DNA of 63,311 bases from the NCBI GenBank assembly GCA_019912965.1, contig JAIOHM010000215.1:1-63311 (forward strand). Reading direction: 5' to 3'. The notes beneath the pieces are model-generated. The model saw nothing but the letters and a program-made list of their open reading frames with translations. It was not told the origin of the DNA and made no database searches. This document shows positions 44,623 to 53,252 of the stretch, piece after piece (position 1 is the first letter of the stretch; every line of letters starts with the position of its first letter). Source of the stretch: Anaerolineae bacterium. Its GTDB lineage: Bacteria > Chloroflexota > Anaerolineae > Aggregatilineales > Phototrophicaceae. The translations under genes and the position numbers were made by a program.

Positions 44623-46428
44623 ATGTTATCCAACGCGGAAATTGTACTTATCGGCATTATTCTTGCCGCTCTGCTCGTCATCATTTCCAATCGATTACGC
44701 CCGGATGTGGTCGCTCTGATCGTGCTGTTGGCATTAGGCATCAGCGGACTGGTAACACCGCAGGAAGCCCTGTCCGGCTTCAGCCGCAGCGCAGTCATCA
44801 CCATCATAGGATTGTTCATCATCACCGAAAGCCTCGAAAACGCCGGGGTAATTCAATGGATTGCCAACCGAATCCGGCAAATTGGACGGGGTTCGGAACT
44901 TCGATTGGTGCTCCTTTTTATGTCCACCGGGGCGCTGCTATCATTGGTGATGAATAATATCGCCGCCGGGGCAGTGCTGCTGCCCGCTGCTGGACAGGTT
45001 GGGCGCGATTCGAATGTACGCCTTTCCAAGTTGCTCATCCCCCTATCCTTCGGCACATTGGTTGGGGGAATGGCAACCTACTTCACCACAGCCAATATCA
45101 TTCTCAGCGGCATCCTGATCGACCAGAAACAAACCGGATTAGGGATGCTGGATTTTTTGCCAACAGGTGGACTGATTGTGCTCTTGTCGCTGGCATTCAT
45201 GGCAGTTATCGGGCGGCGATTGCTTCCAGACCGCGAATCCCTCAGCCAGACAGTCAGCCCACGCAGCCTTTCCCGCAGTCTTTCGGAAACCTATCATTTA
45301 GGAGAACGCCTGTGGGAAGTGCGAGTACCCCCAACCTCTGATCTGGTCAATACAACCCTGAGCCAGAGTCAGATCGGGGAAGAATTGGGTATCACCGTCC
45401 TCGCCATCTGGAGAGGAAGTAATGCCATCCTTGCCCCGGAAGCTCATGAAGTCATCCTCGTGGATGATTATTTACTCGTCCTGGGGCGTTGGGAACGGGT
45501 AGAGAAACTAACCGAGTGGGGGCTGGTTTGTGGTCGGGAAAACACCCAGCTAAGCGGTAAGCGCGATTATGCGGTTGATTTAACCGAGGTCATTATCCCA
45601 CCGCGTTCCAATATCGTTGGCAAAACCCTCAAGGATATGCGCTTCCGCAACAAATATGGCCTGACGACGGTGGCTCTTTGGCGCGAAGGCCGCAGTTACC
45701 GCACAGACGTTGGGACAACACCACTGGAAGTCGGGGATGCACTGCTCATGGTCGGCCCAGCCCAGCGCATTCGTGCTTTAGAACGCGACCGTGATTATCT
45801 GCTGTTGCAAAGCAGCCATGTTCACCAGCCGCCCCTGCCACATAAAGCACCTTGGGCACTGCTCATTACAGCACTAGTGGTGCTGGCATCCGTCCTCAAT
45901 ATCCTGCCGCTGGCTGAAGTCATGCTGACGGGTGCCGTAGCTATGGTACTGGCAGGATGTATCAGCATGGATGAAGCCTACCGCACCATTGAATGGCGGG
46001 TCGTTTTTCTGATTGCCGGGATGCTGCCTATCAGTATTGCAATGGTCAATACAGGTTTAGGTGTACGACTTGGAACCATATTGGTTGGTGGGTTGGCACC
46101 CTTTGGCCCACTGACCTTGATTGCTGGCTTGTTTTTGCTCACCATGCTGCTCACACAGATTATCGGCGGGCAGGTCGCCCCATTAGTGATCGGCCCAATC
46201 GCCATTGCCACAGCACTTCAGGTTGGGGTCAGCCCGCAGGCAATGGCTGTTGCTGTTGCCATCGCCTGCTCCACTGCGTTTTTGACGCCAATCGCCCACG
46301 CGGTCAATGTGCTAATGATGGGGCCGGGTGGTTATTCCTTTGGCGATTTTTTTAAAGTTGGCCTGGGGATGACCATTGTCACTTTCGTCGGCCTCATCAT
46401 CAGCCTGATTATCTTCTGGGGAATTTAA
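44623..46428 (+). CDS. SLC13/DASS-family transporter with two TrkA-C domains
   Basis: A 601-residue membrane protein. The N-terminal half has about five membrane helices with the family-typical NNIAAGAVLLPAA segment near residue 109. Two cytosolic TrkA-C/RCK-C domains follow (about 215-305 and 320-400). The C-terminal half adds helices and a second motif ending HAVNVLMMGPGGY. This arrangement is typical of bacterial SLC13 (divalent anion:Na+ symporter) proteins that carry sulfate, dicarboxylates or similar anions; the substrate is not predictable. It is transcribed divergently from the flippase gene. Its stop codon TAA overlaps the stop of the convergent oxidoreductase gene within the sequence TTAA, leaving no room for a separate terminator. 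Confidence 0.9.
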   Translation: MLSNAEIVLIGIILAALLVIISNRLRPDVVALIVLLALGISGLVTPQEALSGFSRSAVITIIGLFIITESLENAGVIQWIANRIRQIGRGSELRLVLLFMSTGALLSLVMNNIAAGAVLLPAAGQVGRDSNVRLSKLLIPLSFGTLVGGMATYFTTANIILSGILIDQKQTGLGMLDFLPTGGLIVLLSLAFMAVIGRRLLPDRESLSQTVSPRSLSRSLSETYHLGERLWEVRVPPTSDLVNTTLSQSQIGEELGITVLAIWRGSNAILAPEAHEVILVDDYLLVLGRWERVEKLTEWGLVCGRENTQLSGKRDYAVDLTEVIIPPRSNIVGKTLKDMRFRNKYGLTTVALWREGRSYRTDVGTTPLEVGDALLMVGPAQRIRALERDRDYLLLQSSHVHQPPLPHKAPWALLITALVVLASVLNILPLAEVMLTGAVAMVLAGCISMDEAYRTIEWRVVFLIAGMLPISIAMVNTGLGVRLGTILVGGLAPFGPLTLIAGLFLLTMLLTQIIGGQVAPLVIGPIAIATALQVGVSPQAMAVAVAIACSTAFLTPIAHAVNVLMMGPGGYSFGDFFKVGLGMTIVTFVGLIISLIIFWGI

Positions 46429-47531
46429 GCGCTGTCTAGCGTACCTGCTGCTAATCCAGTTGGCAGTGCAGATGGTTTGGCACAGGTGCTTTCAATCATC
46501 ACATGCCGCCCCAGTTCTGAGGCTTCGTGCAGGCTTTGCATCACATCCAGCACATGATAGGCCAATTCGCCGCTGGCTCGATGTGTTCGACCAGTGCGAA
46601 TAGCATAAGCCATATCCGCGACACCAATACCGCGCCCAACTGTACTACTGTGCGTTAGTGGATTATCTTCCCAGTTTTTGGCATCCGAACGGCGGGTTTT
46701 AACCGTACCACCAAATGTATTCGGGTCTGGAACACTCATCGAGCCTTCCGCGCCATAGATTTCGATCAACGGCAAATGATGTGCCCATGTATCAAAGCTC
46801 ATAATCACCGTGCCCACCGCGCCGGACTCAAAATCCAGAACCCCGGATACATGCGTGGGAATTTCTACGCCAATCCGCAAACCATTCTTTTCTTTACTGG
46901 TTGCCACCCGTTCCGGGAATGAAATGCGCGCGGAAGCCGTCACCCGTTTGACCGAACCTAACAAATTGATGAGCGCCGTCAGATAATACGGCCCCATATC
47001 AAACAGCGGCCCGCCACCCTGCTTATAATAAAACTCCGGGTTAGGATGCCAGGATTCCGGCCCATGCCCACACATAAAAGCCACCGCTGAAACCGGAGCG
47101 CCAATAGCCCCATCGTCCAGCAGTTTACGAGCCGTCTGAATACCACCACCCAGGAAAGTATCTGGGGCGCAGCCGACCAGCAAGCCCTTTTGTTTAGCTA
47201 TCGCCAGAACTTCCTGTCCTTCTTCCCGCCGCAGTGCCAATGGTTTTTCGCCGTGAACGTGTTTACCAGCCCGTAATATATCCAGACTGACCGCTGCATG
47301 TACCTGTGGCACCGTCAGATTAACCACGATTTCGATTGCGGGGTCAGCCAGTAATTCTGCCACTGTACAGGCTTTGGGAATTTTGAATTCTTTCGCCCGT
47401 GCCTGTGCCCGGCTCAGGTCAATATCCGCCACTGCCACCACATCCAGAATCTCAAACGCGCGACAACCATTGATATACTGCGGAAAAATATTCCCACAGC
47501 CAATGATGCCAACATTAACCTTTGCTGCCAT
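46425..47531 (-). CDS. Gfo/Idh/MocA-family NAD(P)-dependent sugar dehydrogenase
   Basis: A 368-residue oxidoreductase with an N-terminal Rossmann fold (VGIIGCGNIFPQYI, residues 7-20), the family's GEKPLAL motif with its catalytic-region Lys near residue 98, and a C-terminal alpha/beta domain (CGHGPESWHPNPEFYY). Members oxidise or reduce sugars, inositols or sugar acids. Its start lies inside the upstream sugar isomerase gene (17-base overlap), so the two are co-translated, and such pairs usually act in one catabolic path, for example of inositol or a modified sugar. The exact substrate is unknown. The gene ends tail-to-tail with the transporter gene. Confidence 0.92.
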   Translation of the reverse strand: MAAKVNVGIIGCGNIFPQYINGCRAFEILDVVAVADIDLSRAQARAKEFKIPKACTVAELLADPAIEIVVNLTVPQVHAAVSLDILRAGKHVHGEKPLALRREEGQEVLAIAKQKGLLVGCAPDTFLGGGIQTARKLLDDGAIGAPVSAVAFMCGHGPESWHPNPEFYYKQGGGPLFDMGPYYLTALINLLGSVKRVTASARISFPERVATSKEKNGLRIGVEIPTHVSGVLDFESGAVGTVIMSFDTWAHHLPLIEIYGAEGSMSVPDPNTFGGTVKTRRSDAKNWEDNPLTHSSTVGRGIGVADMAYAIRTGRTHRASGELAYHVLDVMQSLHEASELGRHVMIESTCAKPSALPTGLAAGTLDSA

Positions 47532-48276
47532 GAGCGAATCCCTTTGTAATTAGATAATCATAACTTTTGCTAACGGCCTCCAGCATATCGGTCGCACAGC
47601 GGTCGAGTTCCACAATCAGCCAATCCGCCGCGCTGCCTGCGCCAATCACCGCCGCCCAATCCAGAACTCCCGTACCAACTGCCGCCATCGGATCATCTTT
47701 AGTCGCTGGGCCATCCTTGATATGCAATAGCGAGGCCCGCGCACCGAGTTCGCTTACCGCTGCGGCGGGGTCACGCCCACCCACCTGCACCCAATAAGTA
47801 TCAACTTCAAAATGCACAGTCGGGTTCAGATGATCGAGCATAAACTGATAGGCAGGTTTCCCCTCAACCAGATACTCAAATTCCCACCAATGGTTGTGGT
47901 AGAAAAAAGTCAGTCCATTTTCCTGCGCTACTGCATCAGCTTCGTTAAGTTGGTCGCAGACATGTTTAACCTTATCAGTGCTGGTGAATTCCTCTGGCGG
48001 AAAAAAAGCACAGATCAGACGTTTGCAGCCCAGTGTCGCTATCGTGTCCAGTACCTCATTTTTCTTCCCACCTAACGGCAATGGGGCATGGGCACTGGCG
48101 ACTTGCAAACCCAATTCCTGAAAAAGTTTGGCGGCATCAGCAGGTGATTTGCCATACATATTGGCTGTCTCCACACCTGCATAACCGATCTCGGCAACTT
48201 TGCGGATGACACCCTCAAAATCTTTCCCTAACGCATCGCGTAGGGTGTACAGTTGTAAAGCAATTGGCTTGGTCAC
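47515..48276 (-). CDS. Sugar phosphate isomerase/epimerase (AP-endonuclease 2 TIM barrel)
   Basis: A 253-residue TIM-barrel protein of the xylose-isomerase-like/IolE type. Recognisable elements are ALQLYTLRDALGKD at the N-terminus, YHNHWWEF (metal-ligand region, near 125), FEVDTYWVQVGG (near 158), LHIKDGP (near 185) and DWLIVELDRC (near 218). The start is GTG at 48276 with GAGG four bases upstream; no better ATG is nearby. The end overlaps the Gfo/Idh/MocA gene, so both form an operon for isomerising and oxidising a sugar or polyol. The gene is divergent from the GH63-like hydrolase, with a 100-base shared promoter region. The substrate is not assignable from sequence alone. Confidence 0.9.
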   Translation of the reverse strand: MTKPIALQLYTLRDALGKDFEGVIRKVAEIGYAGVETANMYGKSPADAAKLFQELGLQVASAHAPLPLGGKKNEVLDTIATLGCKRLICAFFPPEEFTSTDKVKHVCDQLNEADAVAQENGLTFFYHNHWWEFEYLVEGKPAYQFMLDHLNPTVHFEVDTYWVQVGGRDPAAAVSELGARASLLHIKDGPATKDDPMAAVGTGVLDWAAVIGAGSAADWLIVELDRCATDMLEAVSKSYDYLITKGFAHGSKG

Positions 48277-48376
48277 AAAACCTCACTTGATATTAGAAAA
48301 CATGAAAATTCACTCGCATCTATGCCAGTTCCGGTTACAATGAAACTGGTTATCGGCGAATCAAACCTCAATAATT

Positions 48377-50125
48377 ATGTCGGCATTTGAAAATCTTCAC
48401 AATCGAATTGACCTGACCAACATACCATTCACCGACCGGGGATCACGCCTGCTGCTGTTTCGGCAGGGCAACGAACTGGCACTCCGATTGGCAGAACGCT
48501 GGTTAAAGTGGGAGAACGAGGTCGGGCATTACCGCAAACGCCCACCCATCATCGAGCATTTCACACTGCTGGATGCTGATGGAGTACCGATGGCGCTTGA
48601 GTCCGATACCTATCCGCATGTTGTCCAATTCAACACAACGGTTGGGCAATTTGAGTGGGTATTTATCGACCCGGAAACCATTTTGGTGCGTTTGCCAGCC
48701 GGGTGTTACGGATTGCAATTTGTCGTCCACAGCGACAAGGGAGAGACCGACCGCCGGGGTGGCCTGTTGCACGGCAAACGAAATGCTGCTTATACCACCA
48801 ATGCTGTACTCCTGGAAAACACCATTACCGAAGTCGGGGAACGCAGGTTTCAGATTAAACTAATGCTCGAAGCCCAAACGGGTGACGCGTTACTTCTCAA
48901 TATAACCCCACGTCTGGCCTATAACCGTTCCATTCCTCCGCCAGAAACAGCCATCGCAGAAGCCCGGGTACGCTGGGCAGAATGGTTCGATTCCACGCCA
49001 CCAGTGTTGGAACGTTATCGTGTGCAGTATGATTATGCTTGGTGGGTCATGCGTTCGGGTTTATTGAATACCCGTTATTTCTTCACCCGCGAGTCGCTTG
49101 TTCCTTCAAAAATTCATTATGTTGGTGTTTGGCACTGGGATCAATTTTTCCATGCATTAGCCTATCGCCATATTGATGCGCGTCTGGCAGAAGACCAGCT
49201 TCGCATCATATTCGACCACCAACGCGCCGATGGAATGCTGCCAGATGCCATCCATGACGAAGGATTGGTAACCCACCTCACCACCCCGGTTGATGAGGAT
49301 GTGACCAAACCGCCACTTGCCGCGTGGACAGCCCTCAAACTTTATGAAACTTCCGGTCATCTGGACTTCTTACAGGAAGTTTATGAACCGCTGGTGCGCT
49401 GGCATAACTGGTGGATCAACTTCAGCAGCAACGGCAACGGCTTGAGCGAATATCGCCACCCCTTCTCGTCGGGTCTGGACGACAGCCCACTCTGGGATTA
49501 TGGGATGCCTGTGGTTTCGCCGGATTTGAACACTTATCTCTGTCTGCAACGGGAAAGTCTGGCGCGCATCGCCGAATTGATTGGTCTGCCGGAGGATGCT
49601 GCCCGTTACCGACAGGATGCCGATCGATCTGCCCAATCCATGCTGAACAACATGTGGGACGAAACGCGCGGCTGTTTCATGGCAAGCCACAATGGTGAGC
49701 CAATCCCGGTCATGACACCCTTTAGCCTCCTGCCGATGTGGACGGGGCGGCTTCCGGAATCAGTCAATCAACGGCTTCTCCGTCACCTGACTGACCCGGC
49801 AGAATTCTGGACGGAATGGCCTTTACCCACCGTCGCCATCAATGATCCAGCATTTGACCCACAGCAAATGTGGCGCGGCCCGGCTTGGGTGAACATCAAT
49901 TATCTGTTTGTGGACGCTTTAGCCCGCATCAATCGTCACGATCTTTCGCGTCAACTACGCCGGAAAACGCTGGATTTACTCATGCAGCACAAGGACATCT
50001 ACGAGTATTACAACCCACTGGATGCTACCCACCCGCCGAAAGCTGCCCCAATTTTCGGCTGGTCGTGTGCCGTATTCATTGATCTGGCGATACAGGAAAC
50101 ACGCTATGTGCTGGAAACCGCCTGA
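48377..50125 (+). CDS. GH63-like glycoside hydrolase (mannosyl/glucosylglycerate hydrolase or alpha-glucosidase type)
   Basis: A 582-residue protein. The C-terminal (alpha/alpha)6 part (about 210-575) has motifs typical of MGH1/GH63 enzymes: GVWHWDQFFHALAYRH near 253, FDHQRADGMLPD near 280, KPPLAAWTALKLYE, MWRGPAWVNINYLF near 500 and DIYEYYNP near 540. The N-terminal 200 residues form a beta-rich domain. Bacterial relatives include mannosylglycerate and glucosylglycerate hydrolases; the convergent neighbour is a GpgS-like synthase, so hydrolysis of glucosylglycerate or a related glycoside is a reasonable inference. The two genes overlap by 22 bases at their 3' ends. No clear ribosome binding site precedes the ATG; a TACAAT about 36 bases upstream could be a -10 element. 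Confidence 0.85.
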   Translation: MSAFENLHNRIDLTNIPFTDRGSRLLLFRQGNELALRLAERWLKWENEVGHYRKRPPIIEHFTLLDADGVPMALESDTYPHVVQFNTTVGQFEWVFIDPETILVRLPAGCYGLQFVVHSDKGETDRRGGLLHGKRNAAYTTNAVLLENTITEVGERRFQIKLMLEAQTGDALLLNITPRLAYNRSIPPPETAIAEARVRWAEWFDSTPPVLERYRVQYDYAWWVMRSGLLNTRYFFTRESLVPSKIHYVGVWHWDQFFHALAYRHIDARLAEDQLRIIFDHQRADGMLPDAIHDEGLVTHLTTPVDEDVTKPPLAAWTALKLYETSGHLDFLQEVYEPLVRWHNWWINFSSNGNGLSEYRHPFSSGLDDSPLWDYGMPVVSPDLNTYLCLQRESLARIAELIGLPEDAARYRQDADRSAQSMLNNMWDETRGCFMASHNGEPIPVMTPFSLLPMWTGRLPESVNQRLLRHLTDPAEFWTEWPLPTVAINDPAFDPQQMWRGPAWVNINYLFVDALARINRHDLSRQLRRKTLDLLMQHKDIYEYYNPLDATHPPKAAPIFGWSCAVFIDLAIQETRYVLETA

Positions 50126-51930
50126 GATGGCTGTCTCCCATGCTCTGCCTGATACGTTGGCACAGTAATCATTGGCGGACGTTCATTGTCGCCAATCTCG
50201 GCAATTTCCAGCGCAAACCGTTCCGGGTCTTGGATGATAAGTTTCATATTCCGGTTGGCTTTGTCAATAAGCTGCATCCCATAACGGGTTTCCAGACGGG
50301 ACATGAACACCTGCAAAATAGCGAAAGACATCTTGCTCAACCCGACCAGCGGTTGATTGTGATGAACGCGCACTTCCAGATCAGTCTGGGCAATTGCCTC
50401 CAAACCATAACGATCAAGCAGATCAAGCAGCAATCCCGTTTCCACACCATAGCCGGTGAAAAATGGCACTTGTTCCAGTGCCTCACGTCGCCCCGCATAT
50501 TCTCCGGAAAGCGGTTGCACAATGCCGGAAAGTTCCGGGTAAAACAGGTTAAAGAGAGGTCGCGCCACCAACTCAGTCACACGCCCGCCGCCATAAGCCT
50601 GCAACTTACCATTCGCCTTGATCGGTCGCTGGTAAAAACCCTTAACATATTGCACTTGTGGGTATTTCAGCAGCGGGCCGAGCAAACCATAGATAAAGCG
50701 CGGATGAATATTGGTGATGTCAGTATCCACCCAGGCAATGATGTCACCTTTCAGAGCATGTAAACTTTTCCAGAGCGCCTCGCCCTTACCTACATACGTG
50801 CCCACTTCCGGCAAAATATCCATATGGCGATAAACCGGAATACCGCATTCCTCGGCGATAGCAACCGTTCTGTCCGTTGAATTGCTATCGATCAGCACAA
50901 ACTCGTCCACTAGGGGAATGTCATCCATCAGTGCTTTTTTCAACGTGCGGATGACCGTCTCAACCGTTGCTTCCTCATTAAGCGCGGGCAGCCCGACGCT
51001 GATCGTGACACCGCGTTTTTCCTTCAAGGTCATCAACGCCGCCAAATCTGCGAACTCGTGGCTGTCGAAAGTATTCTCGGCAAACCAGCGGTCAACCCGC
51101 GTCGAAATATCTTCATGTGTTAAACGGCGTAAACGCGGTGCATGAAAGGCGAGTGTTTCCGGTTGCCACGCGCGCACCAAGGCTACAGGAGATTTTGTAC
51201 GCTCAAAAAGCTGCTGCGCCACTGGGCCGAAACGGGTAGATTTGCCAACCATTTGCTGAAAACTCGCACCCAGCACAATCGCTTTATGCCCCGCAGCCTC
51301 ACGTAAAATTCCTTCGGTTGTGCTACCTAATGCTGTCACCGTCCGGGTAATTTGCGGATCAGCCCGCATCAGAACTTCCAGATCAGGCGCGCCCTGTCGG
51401 TTTTCAGCAGCATGAAACAGGGTGATGCTGGATTGCCCGGCCAGCGCCCGCGCCACCTCAACCCCCAGCGACAGATTCGCCCCGCCGCGCAGCGAAAGCA
51501 GCACTGGCCCTTCACTTTCCCAGCTCAGCCCGGAAACCAGTACCACATCACACGGCGCAAGCTGCAAAATCTGGTCGGTCGAAAGCCCGCCTGTCAGTGC
51601 AGATGGCCCTGCCCACTGGATCAACAACAGATCAATCGGGATATTGGTCACATCTTCAAGGACACGGTTCATCGGTTGATAATCAACATGCACCCGCACC
51701 TCATCTCGAATCCGGTCATGTTCCCGCGCTAGTGGCTCAAACGCATCCCGCCAGCTCCGCGCCTGAATAGCACCCTCGCTCAACGATTGCTCTGGTGGAA
51801 TCGTCACCATACCATGCAAATGCATTTCACCATGTTCCGGCGTCAACCGCAGCGTCAGATTGACCCACGCTTCCAGATGTTCAGTGTCAGAAAGCACCAA
51901 CAGAATGTTGTAGTTTTTTGCCTCGGTCAT
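50104..51930 (-). CDS. Usp-domain fusion with GpgS-like glucosyl-3-phosphoglycerate synthase
   Basis: A 608-residue protein. Residues 1 to about 260 form two universal-stress-protein-like repeats (YNILLVLSDTEHLEAW; QLAPCDVVLVSG; FERTKSPVALVRAW). From about 305 there is a GT-A glycosyltransferase resembling GpgS/GT81: GLPALNEEATVET, VLIDSNSTDRT, DTDITNIHP (nucleotide-sugar/metal site) and LSGEYAGRRE. GpgS makes glucosyl-3-phosphoglycerate, the precursor of glucosylglycerate or of methylglucose polysaccharides. No GpgP-type phosphatase is in the window. The start ATG overlaps the stop of the GT4 gene (ATGA) and has AGGAGGG three bases upstream. The Usp fusion suggests that nucleotide or stress state controls the transferase, but that is inference. 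Confidence 0.88.
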   Translation of the reverse strand: MTEAKNYNILLVLSDTEHLEAWVNLTLRLTPEHGEMHLHGMVTIPPEQSLSEGAIQARSWRDAFEPLAREHDRIRDEVRVHVDYQPMNRVLEDVTNIPIDLLLIQWAGPSALTGGLSTDQILQLAPCDVVLVSGLSWESEGPVLLSLRGGANLSLGVEVARALAGQSSITLFHAAENRQGAPDLEVLMRADPQITRTVTALGSTTEGILREAAGHKAIVLGASFQQMVGKSTRFGPVAQQLFERTKSPVALVRAWQPETLAFHAPRLRRLTHEDISTRVDRWFAENTFDSHEFADLAALMTLKEKRGVTISVGLPALNEEATVETVIRTLKKALMDDIPLVDEFVLIDSNSTDRTVAIAEECGIPVYRHMDILPEVGTYVGKGEALWKSLHALKGDIIAWVDTDITNIHPRFIYGLLGPLLKYPQVQYVKGFYQRPIKANGKLQAYGGGRVTELVARPLFNLFYPELSGIVQPLSGEYAGRREALEQVPFFTGYGVETGLLLDLLDRYGLEAIAQTDLEVRVHHNQPLVGLSKMSFAILQVFMSRLETRYGMQLIDKANRNMKLIIQDPERFALEIAEIGDNERPPMITVPTYQAEHGRQPSQAVSST

Positions 51931-53171
51931 AAACCCTCCTCAATGAGTGGGATAATCTGCTGTCGAATAATCGTGTCCCATCGGTAAGCCTGCCGTACCC
52001 GAACCCGCAAGCGATACGGCGGATACCCTTGTAATGTTTCCCACATCGTCTGGGCAATCTTCTCTGGCGAACCCTGTACCGAATCAAAATAAGTTACATC
52101 ATCCTGTCCCGTGTTCCGCAGCGGCGGAATATCCGCACAGAAAACAGGGAGTCCGGCTAATCCGGCTTCCACTATCGGAATACCAAATCCTTCTTGCGTG
52201 GTGGGGAACAGCATGGCATCCGCCAACTGATATAGATTCGCCATCGTATCATCATCAGGGATAAGCGGTTGCTCATCCTGACCATAGGCATACAGAAAAT
52301 GCGCGCTGCCTTCCAAACTCAACGCCGCTCGCAGATCAAGCAGTTCTTTCAGATAGCCGGGATTAGTCGGGTTATGTGGCCCCGGTGGCCCGGTCACAAT
52401 CAGCCGGAAATCTTTGCCCGAAATACGCCGAACCGCCGCCAGAATTTCCAGCCCCAACCCGATATTTTTTCGCCGTGTCAGTCGTGCCGGGATGAGCAGC
52501 AAACCATCAGCATCCAATAACTTCAGGGTTTCCACCAACTGCCGTGTAGTCGGTGTCCAATGGAAAAACTGTGCTGGATCAACACCGGGTACTACCACAG
52601 CAATCTGCGCGGGTGGAATGCCCAGTAAATCCGCCAGTTCGCCGCGCCGCGCCTCCGAAACAGTTACATAACGCGTTCCCGACCATGCCTGACGGAGTAA
52701 ATCCCAGGGATACCCTTCATGTAACTCTGGTTGATACTGCGGATTTATCCACGCCAGATCGTGACACCACGCAATGAAATAGCATGTTCCTTCCAGCCGT
52801 GCCAGTGCCGCCGTCAGGGGCAGATTTTTGTTCAGGCTATGAACATTATGCACGATACACACACTGCAATCCGCTAGCGCCAGCCGCAAATCAGTCACCA
52901 GCCGTTCGACCAAAGCCTCAAAAGCAAGAGTCACAGTCCCCGCATCCAGTTCAGCTTTAACCTTCAGAATTTCAGGATGTTTGGAGCCAAAGAGAGGATT
53001 AATATGGGTTTCGACGCGCGCATCGAAGGTTTCACCTGCGCCGCTGACCACCCGCACAGCATACCCCTGCGCGACCAGTCCACGTGCATGGTAAGCTATA
53101 GTCGATTCAACCCCGCCAACCGTAGGCGGGCTGGCAAAGTGCAAAATGGCCACTCGTTTCGCCAATGTCAC
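51927..53171 (-). CDS. GT4-family glycosyltransferase (group 1)
   Basis: A 414-residue retaining glycosyltransferase with the GT-B fold. The N-terminal domain starts AILHFASPPTVGGVESTIAYHARGL, typical for the acceptor-binding half. The linker has VVPGVDPAQFF, and the C-terminal half has LIPARLTRRKN and the E-x7-E motif EGFGIPIVEAGLAGLPV that binds the sugar nucleotide. The start is GTG at 53171; TTG two codons later is equally well placed behind AGAGGTG. It is co-transcribed with the Usp-GpgS gene through a four-base overlap, so both probably act on the same glycoside or glycolipid. Donor and acceptor are unknown. Confidence 0.9.
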   Translation of the reverse strand: MTLAKRVAILHFASPPTVGGVESTIAYHARGLVAQGYAVRVVSGAGETFDARVETHINPLFGSKHPEILKVKAELDAGTVTLAFEALVERLVTDLRLALADCSVCIVHNVHSLNKNLPLTAALARLEGTCYFIAWCHDLAWINPQYQPELHEGYPWDLLRQAWSGTRYVTVSEARRGELADLLGIPPAQIAVVVPGVDPAQFFHWTPTTRQLVETLKLLDADGLLLIPARLTRRKNIGLGLEILAAVRRISGKDFRLIVTGPPGPHNPTNPGYLKELLDLRAALSLEGSAHFLYAYGQDEQPLIPDDDTMANLYQLADAMLFPTTQEGFGIPIVEAGLAGLPVFCADIPPLRNTGQDDVTYFDSVQGSPEKIAQTMWETLQGYPPYRLRVRVRQAYRWDTIIRQQIIPLIEEGL

Positions 53172-53252
53172 CTCTTTTGTAAGGTTAGGTAAGAAGTGTG
53201 AGTATATCCGAAAATATCGCTGCTGTCCGGGATTTTTAGGAAATCTTAAACC

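Noticed and set aside
48336..48341. TACAAT as a promoter for the GH63-like gene
   Set aside because: It lacks the TG extension and any -35 box at a usual distance; kept only as a remark in the gene entry.
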